Below are positions 40,075 to 49,660 of a stretch of 64,000 nucleotides of DNA, one piece after another. Within the stretch, counting starts at the first letter, position 1, and every line of letters begins with the position of its first letter. Under the pieces are notes generated by a model. The model was not told where the DNA came from and ran no database searches. It was given only the letters and a program-made list of their open reading frames with translations. The position numbers and the translations under genes are program-made. Source of the stretch: Halobacillus sp. Nhm2S1 (GTDB taxonomy: Bacteria > Bacillota > Bacilli > Bacillales > Halobacillaceae); NCBI RefSeq assembly GCF_019599545.1, contig NZ_JAIEZV010000001.1, forward strand, positions 682,001 to 746,000, given 5' to 3'.

Positions 40075-41283
40075 ATGAAATCTTATCTTCACCAGTTTCC
40101 GAAAATCGTTTGGATACAAACGGCTGGTCATGCGGTCACCAGCTTTGTGTCCGTCATTCTTTTACCTTTTTTGACTTTGTATATGTATGATCAGTTCGGA
40201 AATAACATCCTGCTTGCGACGCTCGTCATCGGTGTACAGCCTCTGACCGAAGTCTTATTCACTTTCCTTTTCGGAGGGTGGATCGACAAAGCAGGCCGTC
40301 GAGCGGTCCAATTAGGATCGCTCATGATCCAAGTCGTGGCTGTTGCAGGTTTTGCCCTTTCTGATCAGATGGGGGTGTTTATCTTTTTCGCCTTTCTCAA
40401 CGGCCTCGGACGTTTTGCCTACATTCCTGCAGCAAGAGCTCAAATTTCAGAAACTGTCCCCATTGAAAGACAATCAGAGACATTCGCCTTGCTCAGTACA
40501 GCTTCCGGCATAGGAGCGCTCGGCGGTCCGGTGATCGGAGCGGTTCTTTTTTATCACGACCCGCGTTCCTTATTCTACCTATTGAGTGGCGTTCTCCTCG
40601 TTTATTTATTAACCGGATTAAAATGGTTACCAGAATCAAATCTCCGTGCAAAGTCAAAGGAACCGGTTCCCCGACTTAACAGGCGGGATTATCGAACCAT
40701 TGGGTGGCTGCTTGCAGGGATGCTGCCTCTCTCTCTGTTTCATGCTCAAATGGAGACCAATTGGCCCGTTTTCCTTAAAGAGAATATCGTCAACTATTTA
40801 TTCGTTTTTTCTTTAATAGAGACCATCGGTACGATCGTGTTCATCTGTTTAGAAGTTGTTTTAGTCAATCGTACCAAGCACATCCCCCGCCTTCACGTCG
40901 TCCAAGCGGGGTACACCTTTTATGTCTTTGCCGTTCTTGGATTTGGATTTTTCCACCATATCTTTGCGTTCATTGTATCACAATTGCTTTTCTGTCTGGG
41001 AGCGATCCTTACGTTGAACCATATGCAGACAATCATCAGCACCCTTGCTCCCAGTGAACATAAAGGAAAATACTTCGCTTTGTTCGGCCTCCACTGGGAC
41101 ATTTCCAGGTCCACAGGCCCCTTACTTGGGGGTATGGTTCTGGCTATATTTGATGGACACATCCTGTTTCTTTGTTTAGCCCTACTCATCATCGGTGGAG
41201 CCTTCATTCAAACCAGGACGATCCGTTCCCTGGTTCCATCCGCCCTTAAAGATGACTGTCCCTATGATGGGGAAGTAGGATGA
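40075..41283 (+). CDS. MFS transporter, drug-efflux type
   Basis: A 402-residue major facilitator with 12 hydrophobic segments. The loop 2-3 motif is present as GGWIDKAGRRAVQLGS near residue 77. ETVPIERQSETFALLSTASGIGALGGPVIGAVLF is the motif-C-like antiporter helix (GxxxGPxxG), suggesting an H+ antiporter of small amphipathic compounds. The substrate is unknown. The ATG at 40075 is 9 nt from AGGAG; an earlier ATG abuts the site. It diverges from the AraC regulator, a common regulator-exporter pair. Confidence 0.85.
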   Translation: MKSYLHQFPKIVWIQTAGHAVTSFVSVILLPFLTLYMYDQFGNNILLATLVIGVQPLTEVLFTFLFGGWIDKAGRRAVQLGSLMIQVVAVAGFALSDQMGVFIFFAFLNGLGRFAYIPAARAQISETVPIERQSETFALLSTASGIGALGGPVIGAVLFYHDPRSLFYLLSGVLLVYLLTGLKWLPESNLRAKSKEPVPRLNRRDYRTIGWLLAGMLPLSLFHAQMETNWPVFLKENIVNYLFVFSLIETIGTIVFICLEVVLVNRTKHIPRLHVVQAGYTFYVFAVLGFGFFHHIFAFIVSQLLFCLGAILTLNHMQTIISTLAPSEHKGKYFALFGLHWDISRSTGPLLGGMVLAIFDGHILFLCLALLIIGGAFIQTRTIRSLVPSALKDDCPYDGEVG

Positions 41284-41310
41284 GGGATTTGTTTTTCTTC
41301 ATATGAAACA

Positions 41311-41349
41311 TAAAAACGGCGGGTCCAGGAAAGGACCCGCCGTTTTTAT
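41311..41349. terminator. Bidirectional terminator
   Basis: AAAAACGGCGGGTCC and GGACCCGCCGTTTTT arms with a 6-nt loop, between the convergent MFS and VOC genes. Confidence 0.88.
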
Positions 41350-41380
41350 TGTCGTTTTTTGGAACACTCACCAAACACGT

Positions 41381-41752
41381 TTATCTGTGTTGATCGATAA
41401 GGATAGGATTACCATCAGGATCTTCAATCGTAAAACTTTCCGGACCCTCCCCTGCTTCATCTGCTTCTGAGAGGATTTTAATCCCCTTTCCTTTCAGCTG
41501 TTGCTGCAGATCGCGCACATCTGTAAACGAATCGATGTTTTCTGCTTCTTGATTCCAACCCGGATTGAACGTCAAAATGTTTTTCTCGAACATTCCTTGA
41601 AATAAACCAATGACACAGCTGCCATTTTTCATGATCAGCCATTGCTGCTCAGGATCTCCTCCAAAAGCCTGAAATCCTAACTTCTCATAAAAAGCTTTTG
41701 ATTCGTTTATATCTTTCACCGTCAAACTTACTGAAAACGCACCTAGTTCCAT
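41381..41752 (-). CDS. VOC family protein (glyoxalase-like)
   Basis: A 123-residue protein of the vicinal-oxygen-chelate superfamily with two beta-alpha-beta-beta-beta modules: [48 protein letters not shown] and [44 protein letters not shown]. The [11 protein letters not shown] ending is the family signature. The usual metal ligands are partly replaced (position 1 of the chelate is not His), so it may bind a ligand or confer resistance rather than act as glyoxalase I. GGAGGATCTTCT supports the start. No partner gene. Confidence 0.82.
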   Translation of the reverse strand: MELGAFSVSLTVKDINESKAFYEKLGFQAFGGDPEQQWLIMKNGSCVIGLFQGMFEKNILTFNPGWNQEAENIDSFTDVRDLQQQLKGKGIKILSEADEAGEGPESFTIEDPDGNPILIDQHR

Positions 41753-41877
41753 AGAAGATCCTCCTTCAAAAAATTTGCTCTATGGAACATGTTCGCTTTC
41801 ATAACAGAAAAACCCTGCCACTCGTTTTCTTTGCTTAAGGAAGAGGTGAAGACTATCAAACCATTCAGAGGGAGGGG

Positions 41878-42297
41878 TCAGGTGAAAATCAGGTCTAAAT
41901 AATCTCCATGCCCTCTGATCAGTTCAACTTCATTCATTGAAGAAATCCAAAAGAAATGAAAGGTAAGCCCCTCTTCTTCTCCCCCACCCATCGGTTGCTG
42001 CTCCCACTCATCCTCAGCATCCGAGATCATCAGTTTATAGAAGAACCGGTGGTGGATCGCACCATCATCATTTTCCCATAGATCATCAGCGAGTCGTTTT
42101 TCGACATGCAGGTTTCTCAATCCTGTTTCTTCTTCCATTTCTCTTAGGACCGCATCCTGAGTATCTTCGCCGGGCTCCACCGTCCCTTTGGGGATTTGTA
42201 CCCCCGCTTCAGGGATCGGGTGTTGGAACACTAATACTTGTGTTTGACCATCTATGATTCTTGTTACGTAACCATAGGCTTTCTTTATTGGTGTCAT
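41878..42297 (-). CDS. NUDIX hydrolase
   Basis: A 139-residue Nudix enzyme. The full Nudix box Gx5Ex7REUxEExGU is present at residues 38-60 (GTVEPGED..LREMEEETGL), which binds divalent metal and cleaves nucleoside-diphosphate-linked substrates. The substrate cannot be read from sequence. The frame extends to 42324, but the start at 42297 has AGGAGG 9 nt upstream. It is a single gene, divergent from the zinc-finger gene at 42422. Confidence 0.88.
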   Translation of the reverse strand: MTPIKKAYGYVTRIIDGQTQVLVFQHPIPEAGVQIPKGTVEPGEDTQDAVLREMEEETGLRNLHVEKRLADDLWENDDGAIHHRFFYKLMISDAEDEWEQQPMGGGEEEGLTFHFFWISSMNEVELIRGHGDYLDLIFT

Positions 42298-42421
42298 CTT
42301 TTCTATCCTCCTCTCCATGTTCAACTAACGGAGCAGGCGATCCTCATGAGTATTGGTACATTTTTCAACTGAAAACATGAGGTTTCATTATGTTAACGTT
42401 AACCCAAAAAAGGATGTTTCT

Positions 42422-42709
42422 TTGGGGATACAAAAGTGTAAGTCTTGCGGCCATACATTCACATGGAAAGAAGTGCAAAAAGCTATTCAATGGACTTTTA
42501 AGCCTCTAGTGTGCAGGATGTGCAAAACAGAACATCGTGTTACGAAAAAAACACGGACCGTTTTTGCCATCCCGTTACATGTAATAAGCGGTGGGATAAT
42601 TGTTAGCACCCTTCCCATATTAATCAAAATCGCGCTTCTTCTCATGATTACCATACTAGCGATCCTCATCTTTCCATATATAGCTAGTTACGAAATGAAT
42701 ATAGATTGA
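42422..42709 (+). CDS. TIGR04104-type putative zinc-finger membrane protein
   Basis: A 95-residue protein starting from a TTG codon. The frame is open from 42353, but the TTG at 42422 has AAAAAAGG 8 nt upstream and gives MGIQKCKSCGHTFTW, the standard start of the cxxc_20_cxxc family. CKSC and CRMC, 21 residues apart, would bind zinc. Two hydrophobic segments follow (PLHVISGGIIVSTLPILIKI and ALLLMITILAILIFPYIAS). The function of the family is unknown. The next small gene begins almost at its stop. Confidence 0.75.
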   Translation: MGIQKCKSCGHTFTWKEVQKAIQWTFKPLVCRMCKTEHRVTKKTRTVFAIPLHVISGGIIVSTLPILIKIALLLMITILAILIFPYIASYEMNID

Positions 42710-42710
42710 T

Positions 42711-43055
42711 TTGTTTTCCTATTGTGCAGAAGCTTACAAAACGAATAGAAGTGTGGTGGACTATATTTTTGCAGCTTTTTATGATTTCATTTTGCCTTTA
42801 CTTGCCATTGGGATTGTTGTCTTTTCTTCCATGTACTTAAGTGATAAAAACGAATGTAAGAAGCAACTTCAAAAAATACGGAGATATAAAAGTAACGTCT
42901 CCTTTACAGTTATTCTTGTTGTTCTCTATCCATTTGCCATTTTTCTTTTCATTTATTACTCCAAGCAGATGGCTAATGTAGTTGATTCATTCGATTTTTC
43001 ACCAAGCGGCGGTATTCACTTCCTAGGTAAAAATGTAGGAGAGGGGCATCTATAG
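42711..43055 (+). CDS. Hypothetical small membrane protein
   Basis: An open frame of up to 114 residues, beginning with TTG at 42711, with two hydrophobic segments: VVDYIFAAFYDFILPLLAIGIVVFSSMYL and NVSFTVILVVLYPFAIFLFIYYS. Both ends are charged. No family is recognised. The start is uncertain: TTG at 42711 has no ribosome site, and GTG codons at 42753 or 42756 give about 100 residues. It follows the zinc-finger gene immediately and ends before a strong terminator, so the pair may be one operon. Confidence 0.5.
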   Translation: MFSYCAEAYKTNRSVVDYIFAAFYDFILPLLAIGIVVFSSMYLSDKNECKKQLQKIRRYKSNVSFTVILVVLYPFAIFLFIYYSKQMANVVDSFDFSPSGGIHFLGKNVGEGHL

Positions 43056-43074
43056 GATTAGATGCCCCTCTCTT
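43036..43074. terminator. Bidirectional terminator
   Basis: AGAGGGGCATCTA and TAGATGCCCCTCT arms with a 6-nt loop, overlapping the last codons of the plus-strand gene and adjoining the convergent DUF2254 gene. Confidence 0.8.
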
Positions 43075-43075
43075 C

Positions 43076-44473
43076 TTAAAGGGAAGCTCCCTCCTCTGTC
43101 GCACTCTTTGAACTCACCCGCTTCAACATATATTCAAGCAGGAAGAGATAATCCTGCTGATGGCCTGTTCGTTTAGAAAGCTCCGACAGCTGCTCTAAAA
43201 TATACAGGCAGTCATTTTCATACAAACTGTAATTATCAAACCCTAAGATCGTCTGACGGGCAAATTCCCATAAGTCTTCGTGAACTTCCTCATCCATCGT
43301 TTTACTGAGCAGGGACATCATAGTCAAAAGCTCTGTCATTACGGTCGAATTCTGGTTCGCATACTCCCGGATCGAAGCGAATCCCCTATGAAGGTAATAG
43401 CGGAAGTTCTTTTGATTCAGGATGATGCGAAGGTTCTTTTCATTGTCAAAGAGATAAGGAGAAAAATTCGTAGACTGACCGATGCTTTTCAGCAGATCCG
43501 CAATTTGATGAATCGTATTCGTAACGGTGAGCGGGTCATTATGCCCTAAAGCCTTGATGGCTACTTCGGCAAGCTTATTCAAGCCGTACTCCAGGTCTTG
43601 GATTTCTGTTTGTTTGACTCCGATTTCGATCGACTTGAAATAGCGGTCGGGATCGACCGTTTGACCACGTTCCCAATACGTAAGGATCGGTGTTCCCTCT
43701 AAAACAAATTCTCCGATTCTAACATCGAACCTCAGCAGACTGTCATCATTTTTCGCCAGCTTAATTAACCTCGAAAAGTCTGCAACTTGAAAATAACCAG
43801 ACTGCCTCGTACTGATTACCTTTCCACCTTCTTCAGCAGGAAGCGCGCTTACGTCAACCTCCTTTTCCAGGTGATAAGGTTTTAATTCCTTTTCCAAAGA
43901 CGCCTGGACCTGTTTGGACTTGGCATTCATATTGAAACTGATGTTATGAACCTGCATCCAGGTGGTGGTATGGTTGATGAAATAAATGAACGTGACCGCT
44001 GCTGTAATGGCTGTGAGGATAGATAGAACCGGTGTCGCAACAATATACTCCTCTTCTTCATGCGTCACGTACAGGAAGTTCAACAGTACATAGATGAAAC
44101 TTCCGTTAAAAATACCAAGCACATGCTGAGTAGCCCGGTCACTGACGAAGTTCACCAGCATTTTGGATGAAAACTGACCGCTGAACGTCGTCAGCGCTAC
44201 AAGCAGGGAGTTAATTGTAAAGGCACTCAAGGTCAGCACCCCTCCGACGAGGGCACTCAAAAGCACCTGCAGCGTCTGCCCGCTGAAACCGATGGCCGCC
44301 GGCAGGTGTAACCCGACATCGACCACATAATCCAGATAAAAGGTGAAAGCGGACAATCCGACCGCACCTACGATATACCAAAAAGGCATGAACCACAGCG
44401 TTGACTTCAATTCACTTTTTCGCTGGCGTCTCGACATCTTAAAATATTTTTTTATATAGTAAAAGAGCCCCAT
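43076..44473 (-). CDS. DUF2254 membrane protein
   Basis: A 465-residue protein of the DUF2254 family. The N-terminal 190 residues contain about four membrane segments (STLWFMPFWYIVGAVGLSAFTFYLDYVV, LLSALVGGVLTLSAFTINSLLVALTTFSGQFSSKMLVNFVSD, GIFNGSFIYVLLNFL, VLSILTAITAAVTFIYFINHTT). The remaining 270 residues are cytosolic and helical, with SRQSGYFQVADFSRLIKLAKNDDSLLRFDVRIGEFVLEGTPI as the family core. Function is unknown. The frame opens at 44485; the ATG at 44473 has GGGG 6 nt upstream and is preferred. Confidence 0.85.
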   Translation of the reverse strand: MGLFYYIKKYFKMSRRQRKSELKSTLWFMPFWYIVGAVGLSAFTFYLDYVVDVGLHLPAAIGFSGQTLQVLLSALVGGVLTLSAFTINSLLVALTTFSGQFSSKMLVNFVSDRATQHVLGIFNGSFIYVLLNFLYVTHEEEEYIVATPVLSILTAITAAVTFIYFINHTTTWMQVHNISFNMNAKSKQVQASLEKELKPYHLEKEVDVSALPAEEGGKVISTRQSGYFQVADFSRLIKLAKNDDSLLRFDVRIGEFVLEGTPILTYWERGQTVDPDRYFKSIEIGVKQTEIQDLEYGLNKLAEVAIKALGHNDPLTVTNTIHQIADLLKSIGQSTNFSPYLFDNEKNLRIILNQKNFRYYLHRGFASIREYANQNSTVMTELLTMMSLLSKTMDEEVHEDLWEFARQTILGFDNYSLYENDCLYILEQLSELSKRTGHQQDYLFLLEYMLKRVSSKSATEEGASL

Positions 44474-44886
44474 ATGAATCCCCATTCTGTTCTTATGACT
44501 TTTGAATCCTTCTAACTCCTACCCTGATGATAAGGAAGTGAACCTGTTTTTTCGTCCTTCCTTGAAAAATAGGGAAAAATGTTGAAAACACTCCTGGGTT
44601 CATTAACCTAGAATGATTTTCCCCTCAACTTTTTTCAAAAAAATCCCAATCCAATCGAAGCCACTCATGAAGCACCTTCTCCTTTTCTTTAAGAAAAATT
44701 ATCCACATCCATGCAACTTAAGGCACGTTTAGGTTAAAGAAATTTGAGGAACTGTCGTGAACACGTTGAATATAAGTTTCGGGTCCGTACGGTAAATGGA
44801 GAGGGCGCCCCATCCATTGAGGTCTATAACACGGACTTTCTACGATTTAAGAAAAGTACGAAAACTAAATGATTAGGAGGCTCATC
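44474..44886. other. Gap without gene
   Basis: A 410-bp divergent gap between the DUF2254 and EamA genes. It is AT-rich with several T and A runs. I see no convincing promoter pair, palindrome or small ORF with a ribosome site, apart from the AGGAGG at 44876 that belongs to the EamA gene. Confidence 0.4.
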
Positions 44887-45756
44887 ATGAGATTTGCAGG
44901 GGTAGGATTCGTCATATTAGCTGCTGTATGCTGGGGCATTAGCGGGGGAATTGCAGATATTTTGATGAACAAGGGATGGAATCCTATTGTCATTTCCTTT
45001 TATCGGGGCGCCGTTGGTTTCCTATGCTTTTTTGTATGGTTTCTCATCCGTTTCAGCAGGAAGTGGGTGTACACCAGCCGCTTATATCTTTGGTCCCTGC
45101 TGGCTGGTGTCGGTGTTGCCGGGAATTTCACTTTATATTTTCTGAGTATCGAAGCTTCAAGTGTAGCCGTGGCTGCCACTCTGATGTACACGGCACCTGT
45201 ATTTGTCCTTTTGATCTCCTTCCTATTAGGGATCGAGCGTTCCACGTGGTTGAAATGGGGCTGTATCCTTGGCGTACTCATAGGAATCATCCTTCTTACA
45301 GGTTCCTACAATATCGAAACGTTATCCGCGAGTTTTCTAGGGACAGCCGCCGGACTCGGGGCCGGCATCTGCTATGCCATATTCATATTCGGATTTAAAA
45401 AGGCCTCTCATACAGGCAGCGTGGAGACAGCTTTAGCCACCGCCTTTTTCTTCTTTACTATCATTCTCTTTGTTTTTACAGACAAGCAGGAAATGACAGA
45501 TGCGTTGACGTCCAGCGACATCGGATGGTTTGTTCTGTTAGGGCTCGTTGGGGCTGGTGTTTCCTTTATCCTCTATATCATCGGCATCCGCAAGACGGCT
45601 CCATCCACGGCATCAATGGTCGCTATGGTCGAACCAGTCACAGCGTCCTTATTCGGTGTCCTGATTCTAAAAAACCAATTAAGCTTGATCCAGCTTATCG
45701 GTATGGGGCTCATCTTGTTTACAATCACTTCCCTTAGTGTGAAGCAGTCCGAATGA
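44887..45756 (+). CDS. EamA/DMT family transporter
   Basis: A 289-residue membrane protein with ten hydrophobic segments in two EamA repeats (residues about 1-135 and 145-285). FVILAAVCWGISGGIADILMNKGWNPIVISFYRGAVGFLCF opens the first, and ALATAFFFFTIILFVF and VAMVEPVTASLFGVLILKN (the conserved glutamate before Pro) are in the second. Family members export amino acids or other metabolites. AGGAGG 6 nt before the ATG decides the start. It is a single gene. Confidence 0.87.
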   Translation: MRFAGVGFVILAAVCWGISGGIADILMNKGWNPIVISFYRGAVGFLCFFVWFLIRFSRKWVYTSRLYLWSLLAGVGVAGNFTLYFLSIEASSVAVAATLMYTAPVFVLLISFLLGIERSTWLKWGCILGVLIGIILLTGSYNIETLSASFLGTAAGLGAGICYAIFIFGFKKASHTGSVETALATAFFFFTIILFVFTDKQEMTDALTSSDIGWFVLLGLVGAGVSFILYIIGIRKTAPSTASMVAMVEPVTASLFGVLILKNQLSLIQLIGMGLILFTITSLSVKQSE

Positions 45757-45790
45757 AGGAATTTGTGCCGGGCTTTGTACGATTATATAA

Positions 45791-45837
45791 AAAAGCACGG
45801 CCTCTATCCGTTATTTCCCATAGAGGCCGTGCTCTTC
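45791..45837. terminator. Bidirectional terminator
   Basis: AGCACGGCCTCTAT and ATAGAGGCCGTGCT arms, A run on the left and T-rich right side, between the convergent EamA and DUF2200 genes. Confidence 0.8.
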
Positions 45838-45845
45838 ATTTTTTC

Positions 45846-46199
45846 TTATGATTTCCGCAAAATCTTCTCTATCGCCTTCCCTTTTGCCAGCTCATCAATC
45901 AGCTTATCCAAATAGCGGATTTCCTGCATCAACGGCTCCTCAATCTCTTCCACCCGGATGCCACAGATGACCCCTTTGATCATTTTCCGGGAAGGGTTCA
46001 GTTCCGGGGCTTCCGCAAAGAATGTTTCAAAGTCTGTCTTTTTCTTCAACAGCACCTCTAACTGTTCTTGACTATACCCCGTCAACCAGCGGATGATTTC
46101 ATCAACTTCCTCTTTTGACCGTCCCTTTTTCTCTGCCTTCGTCACATAATGGGGATAAACACTTGCAAAACTCATCGTATAGATCTTATGTTTAGCCAC
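45846..46199 (-). CDS. DUF2200 family protein
   Basis: A 117-residue cytosolic protein of the DUF2200 family. [47 protein letters not shown] at the start, [58 protein letters not shown] at the end. Function is unknown. The initiation codon is GTG at 46199, chosen because GGAGG is 7 nt upstream. Confidence 0.85.
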   Translation of the reverse strand: MAKHKIYTMSFASVYPHYVTKAEKKGRSKEEVDEIIRWLTGYSQEQLEVLLKKKTDFETFFAEAPELNPSRKMIKGVICGIRVEEIEEPLMQEIRYLDKLIDELAKGKAIEKILRKS

Positions 46200-46296
46200 G
46201 AGCCATCCTCCTTTTTTCCTTATGACCATCCCTATTTATAAGTATATCACTTTAAGTTCCTTTGATTTAGCTACCTTGAACAGGAAGAGATCATGA

Positions 46297-49200
46297 TCAC
46301 TTCACCTTAGAAAAAACACCTCTGATAGACGGGTACGATTTTTTAAGGCGTTCTTTATAAAGAGGTAAATCCCAGCTATCCCACGTGTAACGGGCTGGAT
46401 GATCAAACCCAAATGAGTCCACGATTTTCCCTTGTTCTATGACAGACGCGGTGATATCCAAACCATCAATAGTCATGGAAGAATTCAATCCCTCCTCGTA
46501 CAAGTTGCCGATGAACTCCTTCTGACTAGGATCTTTTGCATTTAAAAGCATCCACGGAAGGCGGATTTCCAGAATCCCTGTCTCCTCCGAGTAATAATAA
46601 TCGGCGAGAGAATCATAGTCTTCCGATGTAGGATCGCCGATCCCATAGCGAAGAACGCCGGTCTCATAAGAATCAAAAGGAAACTCTTCCCCGGTATCCG
46701 GGCGGACGAGTCCTTTGTTGAGTGCTAGACGAATGGGACGGAAATCCTCATCCGCATGGGGATCCTCGGTCATGTCCTTTTCCTGGACATATTGATAATG
46801 AAACACATCATAGTCGCGAGCTACTTCAATCTTTGCATTTTCTTTCCCTGGAATCGTGACACGGAAGTCTGAAACGAGTTTTTGATTCTCGAGCTGAATT
46901 CCTTTTTCAGGCCGCACGCTGATATGGAATTGAACTTCTTTCTCTTTCCAAAATCCTTCCGTGCCGACTTTCGCTTTGAGATAAAGATACCGCTCATCAT
47001 GGTCAGCCATCAAAGACTCGAGATCGCCTTTTCCATTCTCATAGAGGATTTCTCCTTCTTCCCAATCGTCCTTCCCATCGACTTTCACTTTCAGACGATC
47101 GAAGCTTAGGAGTCCAAACTGCTGTTCATTGGTCTGCGCATTGGACCAGTACGGTCTGCGGTCCGGATTGTCATAATCCATCGTATTCCACGTGCGTTTG
47201 AACCACTCATCCTGCCAACTGAACACAAGACCTCCGAGCATTTCTTCATGTAGAATGTCTTCATACAGACGCTTGACGATCTGCCCTTGTTCTTTTTCTG
47301 AAATAAAGCCTTGGTTCCATCCAAACGGATTTTCATGCGTCTTCCCTCTCGAAGCCGGAATGCCGAATTCCGCAATCAGAATCGGAAGTTCATGCGAGTC
47401 ATGCAGATCTTTCAAATATCCGGCATAGTTGTTCTTTTCCCCTCGATGATCCTCAAATTCCGTATAGGATTCCTCCATGTTGAGAAAATCCGGATAGTAC
47501 GGATAAACATGATAGGAAGCGAACATTCCGACGGACTCCGCCTCCCCTTTTGGAAAGATATGATTCGGATCGATACTGGCCAGATCCTCCTGTTCCAATG
47601 GTTCTGCCGGCTGATCCAGATTGTCCGTCGTGACCCAGTTAGTGAAGCTTAACGGACGCATGCTTTCATACTCCTCGATTTCATAAGTGGTGAGGACATC
47701 CATCTGCTCTGCCAGCCAGTATTCCATTGGACTTGCGCCTTCGGTCCTCGTGTAAGTGCCATCATAGTCGCCAAGGTCAGGGTAATCCTTTTTCATCTGA
47801 TCGACCATATAGGGATACCATTCGATCCCGATGATCCATCCAACCACATAAGGAGAGATGTCTTTCGTGTAAAGTCCCGACGCATGACCCGTCTGTGCCG
47901 GTATTTTTGCTTCGCCGTGGATGACGTCCACGATTTTTTTCATTTCCTCCTGAAACGCTGCTGTACTTTCTTCATGAAAAGCATCTTCCGTCTCTTCTAA
48001 AGGTCCTTCATCGATCCAAACGCCATGAAACACATAAAGGGGCTCCTCGGCATCTGCATTGTATTCCGCCAACGCTTCATAAAAGCCGGGTGGGTGCAGG
48101 GTGTACACACGAATGGCGTTAGCGTTCATCTGGCCGATCTGGTCAAACCAGCGGGCGTATTCTTCTTTCTCAATCGCCGCTTCCCCGGGAAAATATCCGG
48201 GTTTCCCCATCCCGATATTGACGCCTTTGATCGTCATCGACTGCCACTCGTTGTCCTGGAAAACTTCGATTTTCTGATCATGGACACGAGAGGGATGAGA
48301 GATATTTTCTGTCACCGCTTGCGGCGCAGAAACCGTGCTCGTTTGCTCCTCCGTTACCGCCGAGGAAAGAATACTCTCCATCATGGGACGGTAGGTACTC
48401 CAAAAAAAGCTCTCTTCCGAGTCAGGTTGGAAGTTCGCGACCCACTCTCTCACCTTCGCAAAGCCTTGATACTGATAAATCGAAGGGACGTCTGATAGAT
48501 CAGCGTAATCCCCGGAAAAATAATAGCGATCTGATTCTTGTTCCTGATGATAGGTGACAGCGGGAAAGGTGGAAGGGATGCCATAGCTTCCAAGCTTTTC
48601 TTCCCCTTTGTCACTCGTTTGAATTTCATATTCCGCCAGAACTTCCGCTCCTTCTCTGGGCTCAAGGATATCGAACCAGTAAAGGTATGGGGTACTTTGC
48701 TGCAAGTTGAAGTGTTCTTCCCCTTTTTCATTAAAGATCGCGAGGATCTCTGCCTGCTGCAAGTCTCCTTCTTCTACGGACAAGACAACAACCTCCCCTG
48801 AGAATTCATGGATGAGAACCACTCCCTCTCCTCCATACGTCCATGCCTCTCCCTCTTCTTCAAAACGTGAAACAACCCAAGCGGGGACTTCCCCACCTTC
48901 GCTTAAATCCGGAAAGTAACGGCCGATCCAGCCCTGCCAGTCCACCTTCAAAAAGTCGGTCACGTCGCTGCGTACCGCTTCACTTGTGGGAGAAGCAAAA
49001 CTGTTAAACTCCATGACTAAATCTTTCCCATTGGATTGGACCTGCTGCTTAATTTGCTGCCATTCGTCCATGGTCAGTCCGCCATTAATCAGAGCAGGAG
49101 ACTCTGCAGCATCCGTTTCCTCAGCCCAAGGGACATCTTCTTCATAAACTCCGTATGTATCGGCGATGTAGATCAAATCCGTGTCCCCGAGGTCTTCCGG

Positions 49201-49467
49201 AAGCGGTCTTGCTTCAATGGTTTGCTCCGCTTCATCAGGAACTAAACCATAGTAATTCTTAGCTTCATAGGATTTCTCCTCATTCGTCGTGTATTTGTTG
49301 TAATTTAACAGCCATGTCAGGCTTTTATGTTCACGAGCGCTCTCATCGGGAACCGTCTTATCAAGAATCGTTACATCAAGCGATGTGGACGGCGAAAACA
49401 GCCAGATGACAGCAGGAAAAGCTAAAACAAAAAGGATGCTAGCTACAATCGAAAAATTCTTTTTCAT
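46297..49467 (-). CDS. Large secreted glycoside-hydrolase-like protein
   Basis: A 1056-residue exported protein with an N-terminal hydrophobic segment (residues about 5-24). Residues 30-390 form an acidic alpha/beta domain of unknown type. Residues about 400-790 form a clan-GH-A TIM barrel: MTIKGVNIGMGKPGYFPGEA, NANAIRVYTLHPPGFYEAL, VVGWIIGIEWYP with a probable acid/base E549, and LPILIAEFGIPAS with a probable nucleophile E700. GLVFSWQDEWFKRTWN closes the barrel. After it, DRLKVKVDGKDDWEEGEILYENGKGDLESLMADHDERYLYLKAKV resembles a CBM9-like carbohydrate-binding domain. The polysaccharide substrate is unknown. GGGGGGACGTA supports this start. It stands alone. Confidence 0.72.
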   Translation of the reverse strand: MKKNFSIVASILFVLAFPAVIWLFSPSTSLDVTILDKTVPDESAREHKSLTWLLNYNKYTTNEEKSYEAKNYYGLVPDEAEQTIEARPLPEDLGDTDLIYIADTYGVYEEDVPWAEETDAAESPALINGGLTMDEWQQIKQQVQSNGKDLVMEFNSFASPTSEAVRSDVTDFLKVDWQGWIGRYFPDLSEGGEVPAWVVSRFEEEGEAWTYGGEGVVLIHEFSGEVVVLSVEEGDLQQAEILAIFNEKGEEHFNLQQSTPYLYWFDILEPREGAEVLAEYEIQTSDKGEEKLGSYGIPSTFPAVTYHQEQESDRYYFSGDYADLSDVPSIYQYQGFAKVREWVANFQPDSEESFFWSTYRPMMESILSSAVTEEQTSTVSAPQAVTENISHPSRVHDQKIEVFQDNEWQSMTIKGVNIGMGKPGYFPGEAAIEKEEYARWFDQIGQMNANAIRVYTLHPPGFYEALAEYNADAEEPLYVFHGVWIDEGPLEETEDAFHEESTAAFQEEMKKIVDVIHGEAKIPAQTGHASGLYTKDISPYVVGWIIGIEWYPYMVDQMKKDYPDLGDYDGTYTRTEGASPMEYWLAEQMDVLTTYEIEEYESMRPLSFTNWVTTDNLDQPAEPLEQEDLASIDPNHIFPKGEAESVGMFASYHVYPYYPDFLNMEESYTEFEDHRGEKNNYAGYLKDLHDSHELPILIAEFGIPASRGKTHENPFGWNQGFISEKEQGQIVKRLYEDILHEEMLGGLVFSWQDEWFKRTWNTMDYDNPDRRPYWSNAQTNEQQFGLLSFDRLKVKVDGKDDWEEGEILYENGKGDLESLMADHDERYLYLKAKVGTEGFWKEKEVQFHISVRPEKGIQLENQKLVSDFRVTIPGKENAKIEVARDYDVFHYQYVQEKDMTEDPHADEDFRPIRLALNKGLVRPDTGEEFPFDSYETGVLRYGIGDPTSEDYDSLADYYYSEETGILEIRLPWMLLNAKDPSQKEFIGNLYEEGLNSSMTIDGLDITASVIEQGKIVDSFGFDHPARYTWDSWDLPLYKERLKKSYPSIRGVFSKVK

Positions 49468-49585
49468 TACGTCCCCCCATAACCGGAAAATGATGCTAGT
49501 GTTATGTTCATTATAATAGATATGTAGAGCAATGAATATCAATGAACAACCTTTGGTATGGTTACAGTAAAATACATGGGATAAG

Positions 49586-49620
49586 AAAAGGAACCTCCTG
49601 ATTGAGGAGGTCCCTTTTTT
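49586..49620 (-). terminator. Intrinsic terminator after rsbR-like gene
   Basis: GGACCTCCT and AGGAGGTTCC arms with TTTTC on the minus strand; the A/T flanks also allow plus-strand use. Confidence 0.75.
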
Positions 49621-49660
49621 ATAGTATGAAAGGATTGTGATCCCTTTTAATCATCCCGTA

